A stretch of 64,000 bases of DNA from Methylocystis sp. B8 (GTDB lineage: Bacteria; Pseudomonadota; Alphaproteobacteria; Rhizobiales; Beijerinckiaceae). The DNA lies in contig NZ_VBTZ01000007.1 in the NCBI RefSeq assembly GCF_005771425.1, forward strand, positions 119,941-183,940, given 5' to 3'. The position numbers were made by a program, and so were the translations under genes. The notes beneath the pieces were generated by a model. The model did not search any database. It had not been told where the DNA came from and worked only from the letters and a program-made list of their open reading frames with translations. Shown here in pieces: positions 44,449 through 54,948 of this stretch; position 1 is the stretch's first letter, and the number at the start of each line of letters is the position of its first letter.

Positions 44449-45918
44449 TCAGACGCCCAATTTGTGCTTGAGCAGCTCGTTTACCGCCTGCGGATTCGCC
44501 TTTCCGCCGGTCTGCTTCATCACCTGTCCGACGAACCAGCCGAGCATGGTCGGCTTCGCCTTCGCCTGGTCCACCTTGTCGGGATTGGCCGCGATGACGG
44601 CGTCGACGGCGGCTTCGATGGCGCCCGTATCGGTCACCTGCTTCATGCCGCGCGCTTCGACAATCTCCTTCGGGTCGCCGCCTTCAGTCCAGACGATCTC
44701 GAAAAGATCCTTGGCGATCTTGCCCGAAATGACGCTCTGCGAAATGAGATCGACGATCGCGCCCAAGGCCTTCGAAGACACGGGCGAGCTCGCAACGTCG
44801 AGTCCTTCCTTATTCAGGCGGCCGAACAACTCGTTGATCACCCAATTCGCCGCAAGCTTGGCGTCGCGGCCCTTCGCTGTTTCCTCGAAATAATCGGCCG
44901 CGGCCCGCTCCATCACGAGCACGCCCGCGTCATAAGGCGGCAAGCCGTACTGCTCGATGAAGCGCGCGCGCTTTGCGTCCGGCAATTCTGGCAATTGCGC
45001 CTTCAAGGCGTCGACATAAGGCTGATCGAACTCGAGCGGCAACAGATCAGGGTCGGGGAAGTAGCGGTAATCATGCGCCTCCTCCTTGGAGCGCATCGAC
45101 CGCGTCTCTCCCTTGCTCGGATCGAAAAGACGGGTCTCCTGCTCGATCGAGCCGCCATCTTCCAGAATGCCGATCTGACGGCGCGCTTCAACCTCGATCG
45201 CCTGGCCGATGAAGCGAATGGAGTTCACATTCTTGATTTCACAACGCGTGCCGAGCGGGTCGCCGGGCTTGCGCACCGAAACGTTAACGTCGGCGCGCAG
45301 CGAGCCCTGCTCCATGTTGCCGTCACAGGAGCCGATGTAACGCAAGATCGTCCGCAGCTTTGAAACATAGGCGCGCGCCTCCTCGGCCGAACGCATGTCA
45401 GGCTTCGAGACGATTTCCATCAGCGCGACGCCGCTGCGATTGAGATCGACGTGGCTCTCAGTCGCCGAAAGATCATGCAGCGATTTGCCCGCGTCCTGCT
45501 CGAGATGCAGACGCTCGATGCCGACCATGATGCGCTCGGTTGGCGACACATCGACGATGACCTCGCCCTCACCGACGATCGGATACTTATACTGGGAGAT
45601 CTGATAACCCTGCGGCAGGTCCGGATAGAAATAGTTCTTACGATCAAAGACCGAACGCAGGTTGATCTTGGCCTCAAGACCGAGACCCGTGCGGATGGCC
45701 TGTTTGACGCACTCCTCATTGATCACCGGCAGCATGCCCGGCATGGCGGCGTCGACGAGCGAGACGTGATCGTTGGGAGCGCCGCCAAACTCGGCCGAAG
45801 CGCCGGAGAAGAGCTTGGCGTTGCTCGTCACCTGGGCGTGAATCTCCATCCCGATGACGACTTCCCAGTCGCCGGTCGCGCCCTTGATGAACTTGGTGGG
45901 AGCCGCCTGTGTCGCCAT
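44449..45918 (-). CDS. gatB: Asp-tRNA(Asn)/Glu-tRNA(Gln) amidotransferase subunit B
   Basis: GatB phosphorylates the mischarged Glu or Asp on tRNA before GatA-derived ammonia converts it. The 489-residue protein shows [68 protein letters not shown] and RCEIKNVNS, then the helical and YqeY-type tail. The ATG at 45918 follows GAGGCAG at good spacing; upstream starts are less likely. gatA and gatC are 800 bases away on the same strand, separated by a small plus-strand gene. Confidence 0.97.
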   Translation of the reverse strand: MATQAAPTKFIKGATGDWEVVIGMEIHAQVTSNAKLFSGASAEFGGAPNDHVSLVDAAMPGMLPVINEECVKQAIRTGLGLEAKINLRSVFDRKNYFYPDLPQGYQISQYKYPIVGEGEVIVDVSPTERIMVGIERLHLEQDAGKSLHDLSATESHVDLNRSGVALMEIVSKPDMRSAEEARAYVSKLRTILRYIGSCDGNMEQGSLRADVNVSVRKPGDPLGTRCEIKNVNSIRFIGQAIEVEARRQIGILEDGGSIEQETRLFDPSKGETRSMRSKEEAHDYRYFPDPDLLPLEFDQPYVDALKAQLPELPDAKRARFIEQYGLPPYDAGVLVMERAAADYFEETAKGRDAKLAANWVINELFGRLNKEGLDVASSPVSSKALGAIVDLISQSVISGKIAKDLFEIVWTEGGDPKEIVEARGMKQVTDTGAIEAAVDAVIAANPDKVDQAKAKPTMLGWFVGQVMKQTGGKANPQAVNELLKHKLGV

Positions 45919-46007
45919 TATCTGCCTCGCTAAACTTGCATCTTCCATATAAACCACCCCTTGCGGGAGCGGAACGGCCGGCGCGAAGCAGAGGAGACGC
46001 AGGCGAG

Positions 46008-46340
46008 ATGGCCACGAATGGGAATTCTGACAACGGCCGCAGGAAAGGGCTTATCCGTCGTATGCATAGCGCGCCCCGCTACGTGAGCATTCCAGTCGGC
46101 GTAGGCTTAATCCTTGGGGGAACCATTCTTGCGCCGCTTCCCATCTTCGGGGTCTGGATGTTTCCTGTCGGCCTCGCAATCCTCGCTCCGCACTCGCCCG
46201 GCGCTCACAGGCTGTCGCGGCGTTTCCACTGGTGGTCGCTGAAGTGCCTGCGTTGGTCAATCCGTAACGGTTTCGTCCGCATCAAAACGAAAACGCGCGG
46301 CGACGATCAGGAGGACGCGTCGCCGTCCGAAGATGTTTGA
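46008..46340 (+). CDS. Small membrane protein (PGPGW-like)
   Basis: A 110-residue protein from the ATG at 46008, preceded by GAGGAGACGCAGG. It has one hydrophobic hairpin ([35 protein letters not shown] at about 25-59, in parts) with a [11 protein letters not shown] turn like the PGPGW family, then a basic tail. Function unknown. It lies on the opposite strand between gatB and the chorismate mutase gene and its 3' end overlaps that gene by 34 bases. Confidence 0.7.
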   Translation: MATNGNSDNGRRKGLIRRMHSAPRYVSIPVGVGLILGGTILAPLPIFGVWMFPVGLAILAPHSPGAHRLSRRFHWWSLKCLRWSIRNGFVRIKTKTRGDDQEDASPSEDV

Positions 46341-46690
46341 GAAGCGCCTCTAGGCGCGCGGTCGCCCATCAGCCGCTCTTCGTACTCAATTGACCAGTCG
46401 ATCAGCGCGCGCCAGAGATTCATCGCCACCTCGACCGAGAGCCCTTCACGGCGCGCCACGCCGAGCACATGCGCCAATACTTCATCGACGCGTTCGGGCA
46501 CGTTAGCCGGAATCCCGAGCGCGGGTTTGACCCTTGCAGCCCGCTCGATTTGCCTTTGACGCTTAGCGAGCAGCGCAACCAGCCCTTCATCCAACTCGTC
46601 AATTAAGCGGCGAACATCGGACATCTCGTCCTGAAGCGCCTGCTCAGCGCGTTCCGCAATGTCCTTCTCAGCGCCTGGCGTCCTCATCAT
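46307..46690 (-). CDS. Chorismate mutase type II (AroQ fold)
   Basis: A 127-residue monofunctional chorismate mutase: VRRLIDELDEGLVALLAKRQRQIERAARVK is the first helix with the catalytic Arg and Lys, and VPERVDEVLAHVLGVARREGLS and LIDWSIEYEERLM complete the bundle. It converts chorismate to prephenate for Phe and Tyr. The start ATG overlaps the gatA stop (ATGA), so it is coupled to gatCA. The pairing with tRNA amidotransferase genes recurs in Hyphomicrobiales but has no obvious reason. Confidence 0.88.
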   Translation of the reverse strand: MMRTPGAEKDIAERAEQALQDEMSDVRRLIDELDEGLVALLAKRQRQIERAARVKPALGIPANVPERVDEVLAHVLGVARREGLSVEVAMNLWRALIDWSIEYEERLMGDRAPRGASQTSSDGDASS

Positions 46691-48180
46691 CAGCCCTCGC
46701 GCCACCATGGCTGCGGAAATTCGATCTTTGGCGCCGCCGCTTCGATCGCCGCGGCGAGAGAGAAGAGCGTCTCTTCATCGAATGGCTTGCCGATGAGCTG
46801 CAAGCTCAAAGGCAAGCCGTTTGCCGCAAGGCCCCCCGGAACGGCGACGCCAGGAAGACCGGCCATGTTCACCGTAACGGTGAATACGTCGTTGAGATAC
46901 ATCTCGACGGGGTCGGCGGCGCCCTTCTCTCCTTGCGCGAAGGCGGTCGAAGGCGTCGCCGGAGTCAAAACGGCGTCGACGCCGGACGCAAAAGCTTCGT
47001 CGAAGTCGCGCTTGATCAGACTGCGGACCTTCTGCGCGCGCACATAATAAGCGTCGTAGTAGCCGGCGGAGAGCACATAAGTGCCGATCATGATGCGCCG
47101 CCTCACCTCTGGACCGAAGCCCGCCGCGCGCGTCTTCTCGTACATGTCGATGACGTCGCGGCCCTGCTCGCGACGGCCGTAACGCACGCCGTCATAGCGC
47201 GCGAGATTGGACGACGCTTCAGCCGGCGCAATGATGTAATATGTGGGCAAAGCGTAGCGCGTATGCGGCAGGGAGATTTCGACGATCTCCGCGCCCGCGT
47301 CCTTCAGCCACGCGGCCCCCCGATCCCACAAAGCGGCGATCTCCGCCGACATTCCGTCAATTCGATATTCCTTCGGCACGCCGATGCGGCGTCCTTTCAC
47401 CGAGGCGCCGACGGCGGCTTCATAATCCGGCACGAGCGCATCGACGCTGGTCGTGTCTTTTGGATCGTGGCCGGCCATCGACTTTAGCATGATCGCGGCG
47501 TCGCGCACCGTGCGCGTTATCGGTCCCGCCTGATCGAGCGACGAGGCGAAGGCGACAATGCCCCACCGCGAACAGCGCCCATAAGTCGGCTTGACGCCGA
47601 CAGCGCCAGTGAAGGCGGCGGGCTGACGGATCGAGCCGCCTGTATCGGTCGCAGTGGCGCCGAGACAAAGATGCGCCGCCACCGCCGCCGAAGAGCCGCC
47701 AGAGGAGCCGCCCGGCACGATCTTGGCGTCGGGATCGCCGGCGCGGCGCCACGGAGAAACGACGGGTCCGAAGGCGCTCGTCTCATTCGACGAGCCCATG
47801 GCGAATTCATCGAGATTGAGCTTGCCGAGCGTGACCGCGCCGTCGCCCAGCAGATTGGCGGATACGGTCGATTCATATGTCGGCGTGAAGTCGTCAAGAA
47901 TTCGGCTCGCCGCCGTCGTGCGGACTCCTTTTGTACAGTAGAGATCCTTTATGCCAAGCGGCAGCCCCTCAAGGGGGCGCGCTTCGCCGCGCGCGATGCG
48001 CGCATCGCTCTCCCGCGCCTGCGCGAGCGCGAGTTCCGGCGTCTCCGTGATGAAGCAGTTGAGCGCGCGCGACTTCTCGATCGCGCCAATATGCGCCTGG
48101 GTCAGCTCAACGGCGGAGAGCTTTTTCGATTTGAGGGCGTCGCGCGCCTCGGCCAATGAAAGATGCGTGGGATCGGACAT
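46690..48180 (-). CDS. gatA: Asp-tRNA(Asn)/Glu-tRNA(Gln) amidotransferase subunit A
   Basis: GatA is the amidase that frees ammonia from glutamine. The 496-residue protein carries the amidase signature: [20 protein letters not shown] with the catalytic Lys near 75, [15 protein letters not shown] near 150, then [16 protein letters not shown] (as [12 protein letters not shown]) with the nucleophilic Ser. All three triad positions are present. gatC lies 51 bases upstream, chorismate mutase overlaps its stop. Confidence 0.97.
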   Translation of the reverse strand: MSDPTHLSLAEARDALKSKKLSAVELTQAHIGAIEKSRALNCFITETPELALAQARESDARIARGEARPLEGLPLGIKDLYCTKGVRTTAASRILDDFTPTYESTVSANLLGDGAVTLGKLNLDEFAMGSSNETSAFGPVVSPWRRAGDPDAKIVPGGSSGGSSAAVAAHLCLGATATDTGGSIRQPAAFTGAVGVKPTYGRCSRWGIVAFASSLDQAGPITRTVRDAAIMLKSMAGHDPKDTTSVDALVPDYEAAVGASVKGRRIGVPKEYRIDGMSAEIAALWDRGAAWLKDAGAEIVEISLPHTRYALPTYYIIAPAEASSNLARYDGVRYGRREQGRDVIDMYEKTRAAGFGPEVRRRIMIGTYVLSAGYYDAYYVRAQKVRSLIKRDFDEAFASGVDAVLTPATPSTAFAQGEKGAADPVEMYLNDVFTVTVNMAGLPGVAVPGGLAANGLPLSLQLIGKPFDEETLFSLAAAIEAAAPKIEFPQPWWREG

Positions 48181-48231
48181 TTGTCCCTTTATATCTGAGC
48201 TGCCGCACGCGTGGCGGTTGCGCTGGAAGCG

Positions 48232-48519
48232 CTATTCGACGACCTTGGGCACGACGAAATAATGGTCTTCGCGTATGGGCGCGTTGGCGAGAATTTCGTC
48301 GGCAATGCCGCCATCCGTCACCACGTCGACGCGCTTCTTCATTTGCATCGGCAAAGCGGAGGTCAAAGGCTCGACCCCATCGACGTCGACCTCGCTCAGC
48401 GTCTCGACGAAAGCGAGAATAGCGTTGAGTTCGCCGCGCAGGCGCTCAACCTCGCTGTCTTCGATGGCGATGCGCGAGAGATGGGCGATCCGCCGGACGG
48501 TCGCGGAATCAACGGACAT
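48232..48519 (-). CDS. gatC: Asp-tRNA(Asn)/Glu-tRNA(Gln) amidotransferase subunit C
   Basis: A 95-residue GatC with the usual layout: [33 protein letters not shown] helix (in parts), [12 protein letters not shown] and the terminal [12 protein letters not shown]. It braces GatA and GatB. It is first in the gatC-gatA-chorismate mutase transcript and divergent from ruvX. Confidence 0.96.
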   Translation of the reverse strand: MSVDSATVRRIAHLSRIAIEDSEVERLRGELNAILAFVETLSEVDVDGVEPLTSALPMQMKKRVDVVTDGGIADEILANAPIREDHYFVVPKVVE

Positions 48520-48669
48520 CTAGGGCTCCGCAAGAATGATCTCGATGGGCGCTATAGCGCCTGGCCTTTCGCGGCGCAATGACGGGGGCTTGTCGCGGCA
48601 GAAAAACAAGAAGTTCTGAACCGCTGGTTTGAGGAACGCCGGCGGCATGGTAGCGGAGGCGCGGTGACC

Positions 48670-49134
48670 ATGCACGCGACGAAGCTTGAAGAATTGGCGG
48701 CGCTTCTGCCGCCGAAAGGCCGCCTGATGGGATTGGATCTTGGGACCAAGACCATCGGATTGGCGCTTTCCGACGTTGAAAGACGCCTAGCGTCGCCGCT
48801 CGACACGATCGCGCGGGTGAAGTTTTCTCAAGACGCCGCCGCTTTGATTAAACGCGCGGCCGATTTCGATATCTGCGCGTTCATCGTCGGCCTTCCGCTC
48901 AATATGGACGGCACGGAAGGCCCGCGCGCGCAGGCCACGCGCGCTTTCATGCGCAATCTTTCGAAACTCACGCCCCTCCCCTTCGCCTATTGGGATGAAC
49001 GACTGTCGACCGCGGCGGTGACCCGCGAATTGATTGCGCAGGACGCCTCGCGGGCAAAGCGCGCCGAAGTCGTCGATCGTATGGCCGCCGCTTATATCCT
49101 GCAGGGCGCGCTCGACCGTCTTAAAGGACTGTAG
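48670..49134 (+). CDS. ruvX: Holliday junction resolvase RuvX/YqgF family
   Basis: The 154-residue RNase H-fold protein has GRLMGLDLGTKTIGLALSD with the first catalytic Asp, FIVGLPLNMDGTEGP and a late FAYWDERLSTAAV plus VDRMAAAYILQ with further acidic residues. The family processes 16S rRNA ends or resolves DNA junctions. GGAGG lies ten bases before the ATG at 48670 and four before a GTG at 48664; either start is possible. Divergent from gatC. Confidence 0.92.
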   Translation: MHATKLEELAALLPPKGRLMGLDLGTKTIGLALSDVERRLASPLDTIARVKFSQDAAALIKRAADFDICAFIVGLPLNMDGTEGPRAQATRAFMRNLSKLTPLPFAYWDERLSTAAVTRELIAQDASRAKRAEVVDRMAAAYILQGALDRLKGL

Positions 49135-49265
49135 CGCTATCCCAGCGATACAACTTTTGATAGAATTTTGTTCTTGACTCCCAATAGACCTGATGGGAAA
49201 AAATGCTTGAAACTCTTACGCTTAAGTAATTCCTAACGCCTCGTGGTCCGTGGAGCCTGAAAGCG

Positions 49266-49511
49266 ATGCGCCGGCCGGACGCCTCTCCGAAAAAATCAAA
49301 CGAGCCACGTGAAACGGATTCGGAAAGCGCTAAAGCCAAAGATGAGGCGGCGTCGATCGCTGCATATATAGCTGATATGGCTGACGAAATGGCGAAACTC
49401 GCCAGCCGCTGCGACATGCCCATGCTCTGCTATTTCTTGAATTTGGCGCGCGCCGAGGCGGATATGCGCGCACGCGAGCTTGGTGGATATCCAATCGACC
49501 GCTCGGCCTAG
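49266..49511 (+). CDS. Small conserved-type hypothetical protein
   Basis: An 81-residue protein with a charged, probably disordered N-terminal third (KKSNEPRETDSESAKAKDE) and an amphipathic helical C-terminal part (SIAAYIADMADEMAKLASRC, MLCYFLNLARAEADMRA). Short proteins with this helical segment are seen in other Hyphomicrobiales, but I know no function. The upstream 130 bases are AT-rich with CTTGAC as a possible -35. It ends one base before the convergent dprA stop. Confidence 0.6.
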   Translation: MRRPDASPKKSNEPRETDSESAKAKDEAASIAAYIADMADEMAKLASRCDMPMLCYFLNLARAEADMRARELGGYPIDRSA

Positions 49512-49512
49512 A

Positions 49513-50778
49513 TCACAACTTATAATTGTAAACGAGGGAAACGCCATTGGCGCCGTGGCGCTGCAAGCGACCCTCGATGTCGAGCTCAACGAGGACCCCC
49601 TGCACCTCCCGCGCCGTCAGACCGGCGACGCGAATGAGATCATCGATCGCAATCGGCGAAGGCCCCAGCAAAGAAACGATGATCTCATGCGCGTCAGGGC
49701 GCGCCGAGCTGTCGTCCTGCGCGTTCGCTTGATGGTCAGGAGCGCTGGCCGCTGGAGGCGGCGCGGAGAAGCGGAGTTGAGCCGCTCTTTCCTCGAAGGC
49801 CGATCCGTCGACGGCGCCGAAAAGATCCAGCTCGTCGATCAGGCTTTCTTGTCCTTCGAGGGCGTCGTCATCAAAAAGATTCTTGCGCGGCGGCGCGCCG
49901 GCGTTCTCGGCAAGAACTGAAATGACGTCTTCCGGCCGGGCGCACAGAGTCGCGCCTTGGCGTATGAGATCATTCACGCCTTCGGCGCGGGGATCGAGAG
50001 GCGAGCCGGGAACGGCGAAAACTTCCCGCCCCTGTTCATTGGCGAAACGCGCTGTGATCAGAGATCCGGAACGCCGCGCCGCCTCGACGACGATCGTCGC
50101 GCGGCTCAACCCAGAAATGATGCGATTTCGGCGCGGGAAATCACGGCCGCGCGGCTCCCATTCGATCGGCATTTCAGAGACGATCACCCCGCGCTCGGCG
50201 ATCTCTTCAACGAGCCGCTCATGTTCAGAAGGATACGGGCGCGCATGGCCGCCGGCGAGCACGGCGATCGTTCCCGTTTCGAGCGTGGCGCGATGCGCGA
50301 CGGCGTCAATGCCGCGCGCAAGTCCCGAGACGATGACATAATTCTCTAGCGCAAGGCTGCGCGCGAGGCGTTCGGCGAAGGCGAGCCCCGCGGCCGAAGC
50401 ATTTCGAGAGCCGACAATGGCGACCCCGTCGCGCTGCGCGTTCCAGGAGGCGCCACGCAGCGCGATCAGCGGCGGCGCATCAGCAATTTCTCGCAGCAGC
50501 GGCGGATAGTCGGGATCGCCGGTGGTGACGAAGCGCACGCCGAGCGCGCGCGCCAACTCGATCTCGCGTAGCGCTTCCTCGCGCGTAGCGATACGGATTA
50601 TCCGTCCGCGCAGGGACTTCGCAGCAAGGGACGGCAGAGCGTCAAGCGCTGCGCTTGCGCCGCCAAAGCGGTTGATGAGCTGTCTGAATGTGCGCGGGCC
50701 GATATTTTCGCTGCGAATGAGTCTTAGCCAGTCGACAAGTTGCTCGTCGCTCAACCGCCCTGGCGAAGCCTCGGTCAC
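49513..50778 (-). CDS. dprA: DNA-processing protein DprA (Smf)
   Basis: DprA loads RecA on incoming single-stranded DNA during transformation. The 421-residue protein has a SAM-like N-terminal part ([23 protein letters not shown]), the Rossmann core ([22 protein letters not shown] and [25 protein letters not shown]) and a C-terminal winged helix ([22 protein letters not shown]). The plsY gene lies upstream and overlaps it by 4 bases (ATGA), so they are coupled. No other competence genes are in the window. Confidence 0.95.
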   Translation of the reverse strand: MTEASPGRLSDEQLVDWLRLIRSENIGPRTFRQLINRFGGASAALDALPSLAAKSLRGRIIRIATREEALREIELARALGVRFVTTGDPDYPPLLREIADAPPLIALRGASWNAQRDGVAIVGSRNASAAGLAFAERLARSLALENYVIVSGLARGIDAVAHRATLETGTIAVLAGGHARPYPSEHERLVEEIAERGVIVSEMPIEWEPRGRDFPRRNRIISGLSRATIVVEAARRSGSLITARFANEQGREVFAVPGSPLDPRAEGVNDLIRQGATLCARPEDVISVLAENAGAPPRKNLFDDDALEGQESLIDELDLFGAVDGSAFEERAAQLRFSAPPPAASAPDHQANAQDDSSARPDAHEIIVSLLGPSPIAIDDLIRVAGLTAREVQGVLVELDIEGRLQRHGANGVSLVYNYKL

Positions 50779-51368
50779 GCCTTTTGTCCTATGCGCGTCT
50801 CGGTGCCGGCGCGCAGACGCGCAATGTTTTCGCGATGCCTGTAGTATATGATGGCCGCCATGACAGCCACGACAAAGGCTTCGCCTCTGTGGCCGAGCAT
50901 GAATAAAGCGATCGGAGCCGCCGCGCTCGCGGTCAGCGCGCCAAGCGATGAATAGCGCGACAGCGCCGCTGCCGACAGCCAGACGACGCAGAAAATTAAC
51001 GCGGTCGGCCAGTCGAGACCAAAGAGCACGCCAAGAAAGGTCGCAACGCCCTTTCCGCCCTTAAACTGTAGCCAGACTGGCGCGACATGGCCGATGAAGG
51101 CTGCAAGGCCGGCGATCATGCCGCCCTCGGGCGAAAGCGAGGCGCCGATGAGCGCCGCCACCATGCCCTTTAGCCCGTCGAGCAGCAAAGTCGCCGCCGC
51201 CAGATCCTTTCGGCCGGTGCGCAACACGTTCGTCGCGCCGATATTCCCCGAGCCGATTGAGCGAAGATCAGTCGTGCCCGCGAGGCGCGTCAGCAGCAGA
51301 CCGAAAGGAATGGAGCCCAGCAGATAACCGATCGCAAGGGCAAGGAGGTCATAATTGATGGAGTTCAT
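50775..51368 (-). CDS. plsY: Glycerol-3-phosphate acyltransferase PlsY
   Basis: PlsY acylates glycerol-3-phosphate with acyl-phosphate, the first step of phospholipid synthesis. The 197-residue protein has about five membrane segments and the conserved loops [40 protein letters not shown] and [12 protein letters not shown]. The stop overlaps the dprA start. Upstream to 51603 lies a 235-base spacer in which I see no feature. Confidence 0.96.
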   Translation of the reverse strand: MNSINYDLLALAIGYLLGSIPFGLLLTRLAGTTDLRSIGSGNIGATNVLRTGRKDLAAATLLLDGLKGMVAALIGASLSPEGGMIAGLAAFIGHVAPVWLQFKGGKGVATFLGVLFGLDWPTALIFCVVWLSAAALSRYSSLGALTASAAAPIALFMLGHRGEAFVVAVMAAIIYYRHRENIARLRAGTETRIGQKA

Positions 51369-51603
51369 ACGGTAAAACGCGATACTTCTCGAAAGCGAAG
51401 GCCGCGGGGATGCTAAAGGAGGCGCTATCGCCCCGCAACACGCGTTTTTGATTGCGATGCCGTCTATATCTGGGGCCGCTATGCTTTGTCGGCGCGCTCT
51501 TGACGGAATTGCTCTCTAGGAGCTCTGGCAAGGGCGCTGTCGAAAGATGCGCTTCGCTTTTTCACCCGCGAGGCGCTAAGGAAGGCCAAAATTCAGGATC
51601 CGC

Positions 51604-52683
51604 ATGACCCAGCAACGAAGGTCGCGTCCACGAGCTTTCCGCCTTGAAGGCGACCAGACGGTCACCGCCAAGGCGTCGCCGCAAATCGACGAGGCGAGGC
51701 GGCCGGCTGTCGAGGTGGTCGAAGCCGAATATGACGCCTTCGCTCGCGAGGCCGCAGAGCTTGCGGATGGGATGACCGGCGATGAAGCCGCCGTCGAAGC
51801 GGCGCAGGCGGACGGCATGTTGCGCCGTTACGTCTTCTCCTGGGGCGGCCTCTTCCTTTCGGCGGTCAGCGGCCTCATCTCTCTGGCGCTCTCCGTGTGG
51901 ATATGGAGTTTCGTCGAGGATCTCTTCCGGCGCTCCGCCATTCTTGGGACAGTGGGACTAAGCCTAGCGGGGCTCGCCGCCGTCGCAGCGATCATCTTCA
52001 TCACGCGCGAGTTTCGCGCGATGGGCCGACAGAATCGCATCGCCAAGCTGCACGCCGCTTTGGCCGAGGCGCATGCGAGCGATGACGGGAAGGCCGCCCG
52101 CGCGCGCGTGAGCGAACTCTGCAAGCTCTATGACGATCGCCCGGACACCAACCGGGCGCGCGCGCTGCTTAAGGATTATCTGAAGCAGATCATCGACGGA
52201 CGCGATTTGATCACGCTTGCCGAGCGCAATCTCGTGGCGCCGCTCGATGAAGAGGCGCGACGCGAGATCGCCGGCGCGGCCAAGCGCGTTTCCGTCGTCA
52301 CGGCGATCAGCCCCCGCGCGTTGCTCGACGTTCTTTTCGTCGTCGGCCAGGCGATCGTGCTGATGCGTAAAATTGCGGAGATTTATGGCGGCAGGCCGGG
52401 GCTGTTCGGCTTCTTCAAACTTGCCCGCTCCGTCGGCGCGCATCTTGCAATTACCGGCGGCATGGCGGTCGGCGATTCTTTGCTCCAGCAGGCGCTCGGC
52501 CATGGCATCGCCGCACGCATTTCCGCTCGGCTCGGCGAAGGCGTATTGAATGGGCTTCTCACCGCGCGAGTCGGCCTTTCCGCAATGGCCGTCTGCCGTC
52601 CGACGCCGTTCATCGCCGAAAAGCAGCCGGGCGTCAGCGACGTCGCGCCTTTCCTCTTTCGCGGCGACAAGACCAAGAGCTGA
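51604..52683 (+). CDS. TIGR01620/YcjF-type membrane protein (DUF697)
   Basis: The 359-residue protein has a disordered N-terminus, two membrane helices (about 80-105 and 113-137), a coiled-coil-like region (FRAMGRQNRIAKLHAALAEA) and a C-terminal DUF697-type hydrophobic part (ISPRALLDVLFVVGQAIVLMRKIAEIYGGRPG, in parts). In most relatives it is paired with the YcjX GTPase-like gene; no ycjX lies upstream here, where a 235-base spacer is empty. The exonuclease III gene follows after 6 bases, so the two are co-transcribed. Confidence 0.85.
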   Translation: MTQQRRSRPRAFRLEGDQTVTAKASPQIDEARRPAVEVVEAEYDAFAREAAELADGMTGDEAAVEAAQADGMLRRYVFSWGGLFLSAVSGLISLALSVWIWSFVEDLFRRSAILGTVGLSLAGLAAVAAIIFITREFRAMGRQNRIAKLHAALAEAHASDDGKAARARVSELCKLYDDRPDTNRARALLKDYLKQIIDGRDLITLAERNLVAPLDEEARREIAGAAKRVSVVTAISPRALLDVLFVVGQAIVLMRKIAEIYGGRPGLFGFFKLARSVGAHLAITGGMAVGDSLLQQALGHGIAARISARLGEGVLNGLLTARVGLSAMAVCRPTPFIAEKQPGVSDVAPFLFRGDKTKS

Positions 52684-52689
52684 TCATCG

Positions 52690-53505
52690 TTGAAACCCGC
52701 AAGCCTGAAGATCACCACCTGGAACATCAATTCCGTGCGGCTGCGCCTGCCGCTCGTCGCCGAATTTCTCAAAAGCCGGGCGCCAGACGTGCTCTGCCTG
52801 CAGGAGACAAAATGTCGGGACGCGGAATTTCCGATGAAGGATCTCCAATCGCTCGGCTACAAGCATATCGCGATCAACGGGCAGAAAGGCTACCATGGCG
52901 TAGCGGTCATTTCGAAACGCCCTTTGCGCTTCGTCGAGAAGCGCGACTTCTGCGAGAAGGGCGACGCGCGCCATATCTGCGTGGAGATCGACGCTAAAGG
53001 CGGCCCGATCTCGCTGCATAATTTTTACGTGCCGGCAGGCGGCGATGAGCCCGATGTCGACATCAACCCGAAATTTCAGCATAAGCTCGATTTTCTCGAC
53101 GAAATGCGCGATTGGATCGTCACGGAGGGCGTCTCGCGGGGCCGCGTGGTGCTGGTCGGTGACTTAAATGTCGCGCCGCTCGAGCATGATGTCTGGAGTC
53201 ATAAGGCGCTTCTAAAGGTCGTGAGCCACACGCCCGTCGAGGTCGAGAAGCTTACGGGAGTGTTGCAGGCCGGGGCGTGGGTCGACGCGATGCGGCACTT
53301 CGTGCCGGCGGAAGAAAAGCTTTATACTTGGTGGAGCTATCGCGCCGCCGATTGGGAAGCGTCGAACCGTGGGCGCCGGCTCGATCATATTTTGGTGAGC
53401 GAGGCGCTTGCAGGGGGGCTCGAACGTCTTGACGTGCTACGCGACGCGCGAAGCTGGACTCGCCCGTCTGACCATGTGCCGGTGACGATCGAACTATCGG
53501 AGTGA
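52690..53505 (+). CDS. xthA: Exodeoxyribonuclease III (AP endonuclease family)
   Basis: The 271-residue protein has all EEP-fold motifs: ITTWNINSVRLRL, LCLQETKCRDAEFP with the metal Glu, GYHGVAVISKRPL, VVLVGDLNVAPLEHDVW, WWSYRAADWEASNRGRRLDHILVS and the terminal SDHVPVTIEL with the catalytic His. It repairs abasic sites and removes 3' blocks. The TTG start at 52690 lies 6 bases after the previous stop; an ATG is not available at the family start. Confidence 0.93.
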   Translation: MKPASLKITTWNINSVRLRLPLVAEFLKSRAPDVLCLQETKCRDAEFPMKDLQSLGYKHIAINGQKGYHGVAVISKRPLRFVEKRDFCEKGDARHICVEIDAKGGPISLHNFYVPAGGDEPDVDINPKFQHKLDFLDEMRDWIVTEGVSRGRVVLVGDLNVAPLEHDVWSHKALLKVVSHTPVEVEKLTGVLQAGAWVDAMRHFVPAEEKLYTWWSYRAADWEASNRGRRLDHILVSEALAGGLERLDVLRDARSWTRPSDHVPVTIELSE

Positions 53506-53541
53506 GAGAGCGTAAAGGGGATCGGGAGGCGAGACGGCGGC

Positions 53542-54483
53542 ATGATCGCGCGCGATCTGATGAACAGCGACTTTCCTTATGTAATGGCGGATGCAGATCT
53601 CGATTACGTAGCGAAACTCCTCGCTGAATGTGGCTTAGGCGCCGTGCCGGTCGTCGATGACGACCTGTCGCCCATCGGCATTGTGACGCGCAGCAATCTC
53701 GAACAGGCCCGAAACCAACCCCTGCCCGACCTTGGCGCCATTCCGGAATTTCTTCTGCGCAACAGGCCAAAACCTGTGTTTCACGCCAATGGGCGCGCGC
53801 TGCGCGAAGTTATGACGTCTCCGGCGATCTCAATTCCCGACGTCGCCAAAGTTCCCGACATCGCGCGCATTATGGAGAGCCACAGCCTCAAGCGCATCCC
53901 TGTCGTCGAAGGCCACAAGATCATCGGCCTCGTGCTCCGCAAAGAAGTCATGGAGGCGATGAAGGGCGGCTTTCCTGCTTTGGCTCTGGAGGCGCATCGG
54001 CGTCGTCCGCTGATTTCGATTCCGCAGCAAACCGGCGACCGCTGCGCCCTGGCGACAGCGGAAGAATTTCGCGATCTCGTGACGGCGCATGAGCGCCAGC
54101 TTGAACTGGAACGCGCTGAGCGTCGGCAGGCAACGACGGAGCTGCGCGACCAACGCATCCGCGAACTCGCAAGTCAACGCCTGACAGACGCCCAATGGCG
54201 GGAGATGCTGGAGCAGGCGCGACGCAGCGCGGAGGCCGGGCTCGCCGAGCATTTGCTCATCCGATTTCCGTCACAACTTTGCACCGACGGCGGGCGCGCG
54301 ATCAATGCGCCAGACCCACTCTGGCCAGCGACTCTGCGCGGCGAGCCAGCCGACGTTTTCCAACGCTGGCGCAATGAACTCCACCCGCGCGGCTTTCGCA
54401 TCGCCGCGCAAATCATCGATTTCCCGGAAGGAATGCCGGGCGATGCGGCGCTGTTCCTGATGTGGAGCGCGGCGCGCAATTGA
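53542..54483 (+). CDS. CBS-pair protein with long C-terminal helical extension
   Basis: The first 140 residues are two CBS domains (IARDLMNSDFPYVMADADLDYVAKLLAE, then REVMTSPAISIPDVAKVPDIARIMESHSLKRIPVVEGHKIIGLV, in parts), which usually bind adenine nucleotides. The remaining 170 residues contain an arginine/glutamate-rich coiled coil (HERQLELERAERRQATTELR) and a C-terminal part I do not recognise (HLLIRFPSQLCTDGGRAIN). The start ATG follows GGAGGCGAG. Partner and ligand are unknown. Confidence 0.75.
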   Translation: MIARDLMNSDFPYVMADADLDYVAKLLAECGLGAVPVVDDDLSPIGIVTRSNLEQARNQPLPDLGAIPEFLLRNRPKPVFHANGRALREVMTSPAISIPDVAKVPDIARIMESHSLKRIPVVEGHKIIGLVLRKEVMEAMKGGFPALALEAHRRRPLISIPQQTGDRCALATAEEFRDLVTAHERQLELERAERRQATTELRDQRIRELASQRLTDAQWREMLEQARRSAEAGLAEHLLIRFPSQLCTDGGRAINAPDPLWPATLRGEPADVFQRWRNELHPRGFRIAAQIIDFPEGMPGDAALFLMWSAARN

Positions 54484-54489
54484 CCGCGG

Positions 54490-54948
54490 TTAACCGCTGC
54501 CCACGCCCGTGTCCGCCCGCAAGGCCGCAAGCGAAGAATATCGGCGGGCGCGGCCATCAGTCTGCACTTCGACGGAGCCGTCGGAAAACATCACGTAGAC
54601 TGATCCGCCGGCAGTATATCTGTCGACTTCAACCGGCGGTTTCGACGCCTTCTCTGGCGCAGGCTGCTGTTGCGTGGGCCTGGGCCGCTCGGCGGCTTCT
54701 CTTGCCGGGGGTTCATTTAGAATGGTCGGCTGCGGGGCCGGAATATTATCGGCAATGCGGCCCAAAACCCCAATGGCGCGCCCAAGCGCGATCGTAACGA
54801 CGCCGCCGGAGACAGCCGTTGCGCCGCCGATAAACAGGCTCCAACCGCGTTCGAGCTGAATGTAATCCCAGCCGGCCCACATGCCGTAGGCGCCGCAGAG
54901 GGCAAGCGCGAGCCCAAGGAAGATCACGCCAAGTCCGTGACGCTTCAT
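54490..54948 (-). CDS. Membrane-anchored hypothetical protein
   Basis: A 152-residue protein from the ATG at 54948, supported by AAGGG at proper spacing. Two hydrophobic helices (GVIFLGLALALCGAYGMWAG and LFIGGATAVSGGVVTIALG) are followed by a proline-rich linker and a short C-terminal segment (YVMFSDGSVEVQTDGRARRYSSLAALRAD) that looks like a small beta-rich module. No family recognised. Convergent with the CBS gene. Confidence 0.65.
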   Translation of the reverse strand: MKRHGLGVIFLGLALALCGAYGMWAGWDYIQLERGWSLFIGGATAVSGGVVTIALGRAIGVLGRIADNIPAPQPTILNEPPAREAAERPRPTQQQPAPEKASKPPVEVDRYTAGGSVYVMFSDGSVEVQTDGRARRYSSLAALRADTGVGSG

